From Micrasema longulum (taxonomy: Eukaryota > Arthropoda > Insecta > Trichoptera > Brachycentridae), in contig JAGVSM010001701.1 of the NCBI GenBank assembly GCA_022494885.1, forward strand, positions 1 through 64,000: a DNA stretch of 64,000 nt, given 5' to 3'. The notes under the pieces were generated by a model. The model worked only from the letters and a program-made list of their open reading frames with translations, was not told the origin of the DNA and did not search any database. The translations under genes and the position numbers were made by a program. This document shows positions 57,130-64,000 of this stretch, piece after piece; position 1 is the stretch's first letter, and each line of letters begins with the position of its first letter.

Positions 57130-57590
57130 ATCCACCCTGATGCTGAAAAAATAAAAAAAATAAAAAAAACCTTCGGTCAAAGAGGATTGGCCTACTACTC
57201 GGTTAAAGTGTACAATCTACTTCCATTATCCATAAGGACAATTAGTAAGTTCTCACAATATTAAATTGCTATTAATAAATGGACAGTGGAGGTGGGTTGC
57301 GCACGGATCGATGAGTGGATCAAGCCAAATAGGTAAAATGTGTGCACTGTTTGTGAATTTTTTTCTATTGGTCTACATAAATTGGTTATGCTTTTTATGA
57401 ATATTTTAGTTTTTTTATTGTTTATTATGTTAATTACAATTAGGTTAATTGGATTAATTACATTTTTTAAATATTGTTATTATTATTTTAACTTTGTTAA
57501 ATAGCTAATCTTAGACATGTTTCACATTTCGTAAAATGTTTCCCTCGGCACGGGACACCCCAGTGAGGGTTATAAATAAAAAAAAGAATA
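57130..57590 (+). mobile_element. LINE C-terminal remnant and 3' end
   Basis: The plus strand reads FGQRGLAYYSVKVYNLLPLS and IRTISKFSQY, the YNxLPxxIR signature. A 3'UTR follows, ending CCTCGGCACGGGACACCCCA and an A-rich tail. The same 3' end motif is at 44195 and 63450. Confidence 0.65.
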
Positions 57591-57689
57591 CAAACAATGT
57601 AAAAGTATAAATAAATAAAATATACCTATGTTGGTACATTTCCTTAATATTGTATCTTTTAGTTTTTCTTACGTTATCTTTAATTTTAA

Positions 57690-57780
57690 CTAAATGTACA
57701 TACTTATGTTTTACTGCTGCACTTGAATATATTTCTTATTAATGTAAAAGCCCGTAGGGCTTGTAAATAAATAAATAAAA
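57690..57780 (+). mobile_element. Second LINE 3' end with (AAAT)n tail
   Basis: TGTAAAAGCCCGTAGGGCTTG followed by TAAATAAATAAATAAAAAAT: a small hairpin then an AAAT-repeat tail, common at insect LINE ends. Confidence 0.5.
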
Positions 57781-57784
57781 AATA

Positions 57785-57875
57785 AATAATCGAGACGGGT
57801 TGTGGACCCGTAGATAGTGCCGCGGACTCCAGATAGGGAGGTCCGAGATTTGAATCGCGCCATACCACAACTTGT
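57785..57875 (+). repeat. tRNA-like SINE fragment
   Basis: CCGTAGATAGTGCCGCGGACTC and GAGATTTGAATCGCGCCATA have A-box and B-box character at tRNA-like spacing. It follows a LINE tail directly. Confidence 0.45.
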
Positions 57876-58059
57876 TTATCATTTTCTTTATATCCATTTC
57901 TCTAGTACTTAATAAATAAATCAATTTCTTAGATTTTATTATGTGTCGAAGCGTCGGGTACGATTTGCAAATATATGTTAATTTCACGGGAGTTAAATGG
58001 AATTCTCAAAACGCGTAATTCTCTCTACGATTACATCTCTATAGCTTTAATGATGGGGT

Positions 58060-58265
58060 TGACCGCGAGCTATGCGCTCTAATAACTTCATCCTGCCCCG
58101 GCTCACGGCACGAACTACAGAACAGCAACAAAGCCAGTCTAAATGCAATCACGATGTAAAAGGTCAGTTTCCGAGTGGCACTAATTGGCCACCAGAAAGG
58201 GACAATTAACGGGCCGGCTAATCAGAGCAGCGGAATAAGATGCAGCGTGCTTTGTGCTATGTTGA
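58060..58265. other. GC-richer noncoding island upstream of the receptor gene
   Basis: An island with several TAAT/ATTA cores (GGCACTAATTGGCCACC, GACAATTAACGGGCCGGC, GCTAATCAGAGC) in otherwise repeat-rich DNA. No ORF. It could be regulatory; that is inference only. Confidence 0.25.
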
Positions 58266-58781
58266 CACAGGAAATGAAAAAAAGGACTATGTGATGCCTA
58301 GAATGATTTAAACCTTTCTAGAAGGTAGGTATCTTCTCCAGACGGAAATTAACAATTACGGCTAAGGTGAAATGAAGTAGACATCATAAAAAGAGCCGTT
58401 GACCGTATAGAACGGAAAAAGAGATACAGGATTTTAGTGCAAACCTATCGATAGGATTTAAGCGAGAAGTAAAAAGTAAGCAGTGGTAGTACTGAAGACT
58501 GCGTATTGAATTAATTACAAATTAACTCCTAAAATACTGGTAAATAATTCCGTTGCGCGCGGTGATGTAACATCGTATTACCAAAAGCAAAAGACAGAAT
58601 ATCTTAAGTTCAGACATTTGAAAAAAAAAACGTGGAGACATACTATTTAATATTATAATAAGGTGAAAGATATTTTATTCACCCAACACGATGTAACTAT
58701 GCAAAAAAATAAAATAACCCTGTGTCTTATTAAGTTAGGAAGAAAAGAATCTGAAAGCTTATGAAATTACATTGCAAGGTA

Positions 58782-59026
58782 AAGCTAGGGTTTCCTAGGA
58801 CAGCGGTGCCCGCATCTTAACGGCCGTAGTGAACGGTGATGCGGTGGACAGCCGTCGTAACGTCGACTTGAGAGTGGTTTCCTAGGGAAACGGTGTTAAA
58901 TGGTGTTGATAACACCGTTTTCCTAGGAAACCACACTCTAGTCACCGTTACGACGGCTATCTACCGCATCACCGTTCACTACGGCCGTTAAAATACGGGC
59001 ACCGCTGTCCTAGGAAACCCTAGCTT
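58782..59026. mobile_element. Palindrome of two 121-bp MITE units
   Basis: AAGCTAGGGTTTCCTAGGAC at the left and GTCCTAGGAAACCCTAGCTT at the right. Each half matches the single MITE at 20862-20982, in opposite orientation, joined at GGTGTTAAATGGTGTTGATAACACC. Confidence 0.85.
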
Positions 59027-59097
59027 AAGTTATATTAATATTATCCACGACAATTTAAACACTATACAATACAACGACAAGAAGGATAAAATTTATA

Positions 59098-59215
59098 AAT
59101 ATATATGTATGTATGTGTATGCAAAGGTGTTTGTGTATAAGTATGAATATTTATGTGGGTATGTGTATGTATACATATGTGTATGTATGTATATGGAGAT
59201 ATATAAATAAACATA
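59098..59215. repeat. TATG/TGTA-rich microsatellite
   Basis: Imperfect runs of ATATGTATGTATGTGTATG and close variants over about 110 bp. Confidence 0.75.
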
Positions 59216-59315
59216 TTTGTTAGTCTGCCTTAGCACGGTCGTCTCCTACTAGGCATAACTTTATAAAACATATTAAAAAAAAACTCTTTTCCATAATTTA
59301 TACAAATAAACGTAC

Positions 59316-59385
59316 CTATAATCTGGCGCTGATAAAGCAAAAAAATCATAAAGACGCCGTCCATGTAAATACGTGCAGCCCCCAT
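59316..59385 (-). other. Alternative candidate 5' coding exon
   Basis: The minus-strand ATG gives MGAARIYMDGVFMIFLLYQR then QII and donor ATAG|GTACGT (phase 1). The hydrophobic FMIFLL core looks like a signal peptide, and phase 1 would fit the 35-nt version of the 56.2-kb micro-exon. Unproven. Confidence 0.2.
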
Positions 59386-60070
59386 CACTGTCAATAACCG
59401 ATTGAATCAGTTTTACACTAACACCGGCCACAGACCAGCGTATCTGTCTTCCTTGTTATGAGTTCTATCTTCGTGTTCTATCTTATACATATTTATTGCT
59501 GTATTAGCGTCACATTCATTCTTCGCGTAGCAACGATTTTTGTTTTAAAATCCAGCATAGTTATACAAATTTCGTTTTCCAAATCCGGTGTGAAAATGTC
59601 AATTTGAAGATTACAAAAAATACAACTTTGTCATTTAAAATTAAGTTAAGTTAAATGAATTATTTAAAAATACGAGAGATATGAGAGTGTTAGAGCAAAC
59701 TTAGAAATCTCCATTCAAGGAGTTACGGCAATCTGGAAAATTCAAACACCAAATTTGGAGACGTCAGATCTCATCATTCGATAAAGTTTTCACAATTATT
59801 ATTATTTATCACGAAATAATGATGATAAAAAACTGACAGCACATTAAACTATTAGGGTCCCAAAAACAAGAACTGATTGTAATTTAATAAATATAACCAT
59901 TCGACTATCTATCCCTACGCACAGGTCGCACAGTGGGCTGAGAATGAAGCTCCATAGACTTAGCGTCGCTCAAAAATCACGTACTTTATTTTGAAAAAAA
60001 AATGCTCGCGTATTTCTTTACTAATTAGCAGTATTTTATGTCATGTAACTTAACATTTAACACTCTTAAC

Positions 60071-60074
60071 ATTT

Positions 60075-60105
<31 letters not shown>

Positions 60106-61315
60106 TATTTGGATAACAGCTATAATTATCACATATTTATATAACAAAACAAATAACAAATAAGCCAATTACAGGTTTTCACAAGTAGCATCACAGTAAG
60201 TTAAAAAAGATTCTCGAACATAAAATGAATAGTAATTAAATGTAAATTTAAAAGAAAAGAAAAAAAATACTACGAGTTATTTTGAAAGCAAACGCCGCAC
60301 GTTATTAAGATTATTTTCAAATAAATCTATGTTAAATGATTTATTAATTACATTAAAATTATTAAAAGTTCGCCATAAATATGAATTTTGCCTATAATTA
60401 GATGAAACAAGAGGTATGTGAAGAAGAGGGTTATTTCTTAAAACTTTGGAAGGAACATTGATAGAAAGTTTGCAAAGTAGTTCAGGACAGTCAATTGAAC
60501 CAGAGGCAATTTTAAGTAAATAAATTATGTCCGCTATTTCGCGACGTTTTTGCAGAGGCAGTAGGTGATGTTTTTTACATATATGAATATACTGGTCAGA
60601 TTTAAACTCAAGTTTCAACCGGAAACACATGAACTTTACGAATTTTTTTTGAATATTTTCAATGCGTGATATCTGCACATTGTACATAGGATTCCATATT
60701 AGTGATGCATATTCTAATGTTGCTTCGCACTAATGTACAGTAAAGGATTTTAAGTGTCTTTGCCATAGTGAACGACGTAGAGCTACGCATAACAAAGCCA
60801 AGCGCACGCGATGACTTTTTTATGATGCTGTCAACATGGGCGTCAAAAAGTAATTTACTATCATGGAAGACACCTAGATCCTTTACACATAATGAGCGTT
60901 GGAGGTTTTGACCCTTAAGCACATAGTTAGTACGTAAAAATTTTACTTTGCGACTAAATGTAATAACTGAACACTTAGAAGGATTAAGGTCCAAGCAGTT
61001 GGAGTTGCAGTAATCCTCTAGACGGTCGAGATCTGACTGCAGATCAAAGACGTCAGCTGGGGTCTTGATTGTTGCAAAAATTTTCATGTCATCAGCAAAA
61101 CAAAGCAAGCGCGAAGAGGTAAAGCATTTATCAATGTCGTTAACAAAAATTATGAAGAGCAAAGGTCCCAGAAGAGACCCTTGAGGCACCCCGCTGGGGA
61201 CCCGTACCCAACTAGAAATAAAATTATTAACCACTACCGCTTGCGACCTATTGTCTATATAAGATGAAAACCATCTGAAGAGGTCACCTCTAATACCGAT
61301 TTTACCGATTATAAA
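60071..61315 (-). mobile_element. 5'-truncated LINE (reverse transcriptase) within the 2.4-kb element
   Basis: RVPSGVPQGSLLGPLLFIIF, VNDIDKCFTSSRLLCFADDM (the FADD catalytic box), then LGVFHDSKLLFDAHVDSIIK and, after a frameshift near 60680, NIQKKFVKFMCFRLKLEF. The (TTTA)n tract at 60075-60105 is the 3' tail. CR1/Jockey-type. Confidence 0.9.
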
Positions 61316-61799
61316 ATATCTTTATTTTTGTAATCTTCCAAGTGGATTAGGCCTCCTGGGAACACCCCTATAAAAAAAACGCGCTTAGTTCTTCACCTCG
61401 TTAGGTGGTGTGGAAAGGACATAAAATATCAGTTAGGATTATTTTGACAACGTGCGTGCATAAAATATATTTTTTATTTTTAAAGTTGAAAATGTTAAAT
61501 GTTCCGAAGATTTCCGAGATTCGGACTTAAGTGATAATATTATAGCCTATATGATGCATTTTATAATACAGAAAGCATTTTTTTAGAGAAATCTTAAAAC
61601 TGTTCATCTCCATACATAAAAAAAGAAAATCGCAAATAACATATTAAATAAGCCTTATCGAAAAAAGTTGTATGATTTAAAATATTTACATTATTTTGAG
61701 TTTGTCCAAATTTTTGTAGACAAGGACTGGATTCAACTCCCTGGGGAGCTGATAACATTAACATATTAAAACAGAGATAAAGAACGTTTCAGATAAGGT

Positions 61800-62165
61800 A
61801 ATATAGAAGTCTAGGCATCTACAGGGCTTATGACCTGTCATTGGCTGGTTTAAGTGGCCACTTTACACACTGTGTAACATTCACCATTCTGCCCATATTT
61901 GAACATATACATTCCTTCAATTCTTTCATCTGCTGATGTTTGTGAAGTTAAAGAGCTGAAACCTTTATTTATGCGGGTGAGATTCGCGTAATTGAATTAT
62001 TTCACCTGCATACTAGGCAACGCCTGAAAAAAATATTTTTTTAATTTCTATACTTCTTCATGGACCAGGTGAATTTATCAAGAATATTTTGAGTTTGAAT
62101 TGAAGGAATATAGATGTTCAAATATGGGCAGAATGGTGAATATTACACACTATATTACCTTCTCT
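61800..62165. repeat. Inverted-repeat unit with GGGCAGAATGGTGAAT arms
   Basis: ACATTCACCATTCTGCCCAT at 61878 and its complement ATGGGCAGAATGGTGAATAT at 62125 face each other across about 190 bp. The left half recurs at 31590 and 56715. Confidence 0.65.
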
Positions 62166-62681
62166 GAAATATTCTCTTCCTGTTGTAATATTTTAACATA
62201 AAATATTGCTAATTAGTAAAGAAATACGCGAGCATTTTTTTTTTCAAAATAAGGTACTTGATTTTTGAGCGACGCTAAGTCTATGGAGCTTCATTCTCAG
62301 CCCACTGTGCGACGTTCGGCCTTTAGCGGAGTTAGACATTTATTAATTTTACCCGTAGAAATCAAGATTTCTACCTTTGTGGAGTCATCAATCAGTTGTT
62401 TTAACGGATTTTTTCGTTTGTCATACGTGACCAGAAACCACGGCATCCTTGACCGTTGGCAGTTAGATGGGAATTGTGATATAATACTAATATTAAGTAT
62501 GAGGTCTATCACTATATGGAGTCATTCTTCGCAATCACCGACCGTGAAATCTTACCGCGTGAGGCTCAAATTTGTAGCGATCACTTAGACAAGGCAATGG
62601 CGAGCTAAAAGCCCTGTTTTAGCCTATATTTCCATATTCTCTTCTCTAAAAGGGGTTTTCCGTTTCTGTATGCATTTAAAT

Positions 62682-63361
62682 ATCTTTATATATATTTATA
62701 TATAATTCCTCTGTACGTGTGATGTCACCGTACTTCTCCTAAACGGCTTAACCGATTTACGTGCGGTTTTCAGAGAAATATAGATCTTTGCGACGTGCGT
62801 GTTCGTAGATATTAAAACCTTCAATCAAATGTGTAAAAAATAAGTGAGGAGCATAAATGTTTTATTAATTGATCTACCAGAGTTGCATTCGAGGAGAATG
62901 CATTTGCAAAAAAATGGAAAGATGTTGTTTTTTTTTTGTAAGAAAAAAGTTTGTTTTTGAATGTTTACAGACGGCATTTTTTTTTTTGGATCTCAATCAG
63001 ATTCTTTCCTTAAATTCCTTATAATTTATGTCTTTTTATTGGATTTTTGCTAACACTAAAATAATGTTAAATTCAATACATTAAAAAAAAACGTATTCCT
63101 ACATAAGTACACCCCTTTGTTGGTGAGACGACCGGAGTTTGACGTTTGCAAAAAGAATGCCAAATTTGAAAAATACTTATTTTTTGTTTTGGAATTTAAC
63201 CATAAACAAGTACCAACTTAAATTCAATATTTGAATATTAACAATTTTTAGTTTTGGAATTTAATCACAAACAAGTACCTAGATACCTACTTATCAATAA
63301 AAAGTATTTTTCCAAGGCAAGCCAACGCTCGGGCAAGACAACGTCTGTCGGGTCAGCTAGT
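62682..63361 (+). mobile_element. Non-autonomous Helitron
   Basis: The 5' part has ATATATTTATATATAATTCC and TCCTAAACGGCTTAACCGAT, the Helitron/Helentron start seen across Lepidoptera. The 3' end reads GACAACGTCTGTCGGGTCAG and CTAGT, with a short GACA/TGTC hairpin before the CTAG terminus. No Rep/helicase. Confidence 0.75.
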
Positions 63362-63399
63362 GGCTTATATAATAATAATCTTTGTAAAAAAATATTCTA

Positions 63400-63540
63400 A
63401 AACAATTCATTGTGTAAAACTAAGACTTAACTAAAATTGTGAAATGTCTTCCTCGGCAGGGTTGTCCCAGAGAGGAATACATACATTGTTAATTCAACTA
63501 TATAATGTATTATTGTGAAGTATTATAAATAAATATACTT
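63400..63540 (+). mobile_element. LINE 3' end
   Basis: GTGAAATGTCTTCCTCGGCAG and GTTGTCCCAGAGAGGAATAC resemble the CCTCGGCACGGGAC-CCCAGTGAGG ends at 57540 and 44195. No coding part. Confidence 0.45.
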
Positions 63541-63679
63541 GCCATACAATAAATATTTTATGTCAATAGGGAAGTATCACTTTTTTTAAGTAATAAGGGT
63601 AAAAACAAAATTTTTGCTCCTTATTAGTAGCATGAAAAACATTTTTAAATTTGTAATTTTGTTTGTGTAAGTTTTCCGC

Positions 63680-64000
63680 ATGTAAAAAACAATGTTTTCT
63701 TACACGCGGTAAACTTTGCCGTATGATAAAATTAGAGCATTAAATTATACGATTTTTTTTTAACATTTTAAAAAACGAACTAATTTGAACGACGTAGTTC
63801 ATACGAATCAACCAATGAGAAGAGAGACGCGGAAGAACTGAGAAGAACGTGAAGAGAACTTGAGACGTCACACGGAGTAATTTAAAAAATACGAAACTGA
63901 AAAAAAACATAGCGTTGATAATACGATACATAAAAATTTTAAAAACTTTTTTCGGGCTAAGGTTAATAGTCTATTAACAAATAATAAAAAAAAACTACTG
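63680..64000. mobile_element. TGAGGAA/CTTCAG MITE, copy cut by the window end
   Basis: AATGTTTTCTTACACGCGG, ACGAATCAACCAATGAGA, GAGACGTCACACGGAGTAA and GCGTTGATAATACGATACAT follow the order seen at 33524-33932. Confidence 0.65.

Larger units (their letters stand above)
59929..62309. mobile_element. 2.4-kb element with about 110-bp inverted ends starting CACAGTG
   Basis: CACAGTGGGCTGAGAATGAA at 59929 and its exact complement ending CACTGTG at 62309 extend inward over 100 bp with few mismatches (CTCCATAGACTTAGCGTCGC, ATGCTCGCGTATTTCTTTAC). It carries a truncated LINE and an inverted-repeat unit but no transposase. The five bases outside are GGTCG and CGACG. Confidence 0.8.

Noticed and set aside
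57100..57143. 44-nt minus-strand exon with strong splice sites (HQGGLSSNSCICNG)
   Set aside because: The acceptor and donor look good, but its entry and exit phases fit neither the firm first exon nor the candidate start exons. It also overlaps a plus-strand LINE remnant.
62265..62588. Plus-strand 107-codon open frame at the right end of the 2.4-kb element
   Set aside because: It begins inside the inverted terminal repeat, has no recognisable domain and no codon pattern, so it was not called a transposase.
1..64000. CRISPR arrays, operons, riboswitches or other prokaryotic features
   Set aside because: Spliced genes, SINEs and LINEs show eukaryotic DNA. No regularly spaced short direct repeats were seen.

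Overview
The window is animal nuclear DNA, almost certainly from an insect and probably a moth or butterfly. Exons are short and carry GT-AG splice sites. Introns and spacers are AT-rich and packed with decayed LINEs, tRNA-derived SINEs, MITEs, a Helitron, a maT-type mariner relic and a Penelope-like element, a mixture typical of Lepidoptera. The order assignment is an inference from repeat content and was not tested.

Layout. (1) Positions 50-1875, plus strand: the last two coding exons of a SNIP1-type FHA-domain gene whose upstream part lies outside the window. (2) About 1876-10347: a gene-poor spacer with two SINE families, a MITE with perfect 15-bp ends and an orphan THAP-domain exon. (3) 10348-54799, minus strand: an essentially complete sevenless/ROS1 receptor tyrosine kinase. 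I rebuilt 34 consecutive coding exons by splice site and phase. They sum to 7692 nt, a continuous frame of 2563 codons plus stop. Two more small exons near 56.2 and 56.5 kb are candidates for the signal peptide and start codon. (4) About 56.6-64 kb: the region upstream of the receptor gene, dominated by mobile DNA, including a 2.4-kb element whose inverted ends begin with CACAGTG.

The receptor reads, from N to C terminus: a Cys-rich head; two fibronectin type III (FN3) domains; a YWTD-type beta-propeller; one FN3; a second propeller; two FN3; a third propeller; four FN3, the last with a long inserted loop carrying an R-V-K-R site; one transmembrane helix; a tyrosine kinase domain with all catalytic motifs; and a tail with a YxN docking motif. 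SNIP1 and the receptor gene converge tail to tail.

The most unusual observations are: a Penelope-like relic whose inverted terminal repeats carry a near-consensus hammerhead ribozyme fold with one core change; the 2.4-kb element with CACAGTG-starting ends; a furin-type site in the last FN3 loop; a GC-AG intron inside the receptor gene; a LINE inserted into a MITE with a visible target-site duplication; and several large foldback elements. I did not find a new multi-gene system. The novelty is in the mobile-element structures and in the receptor gene's exact architecture.
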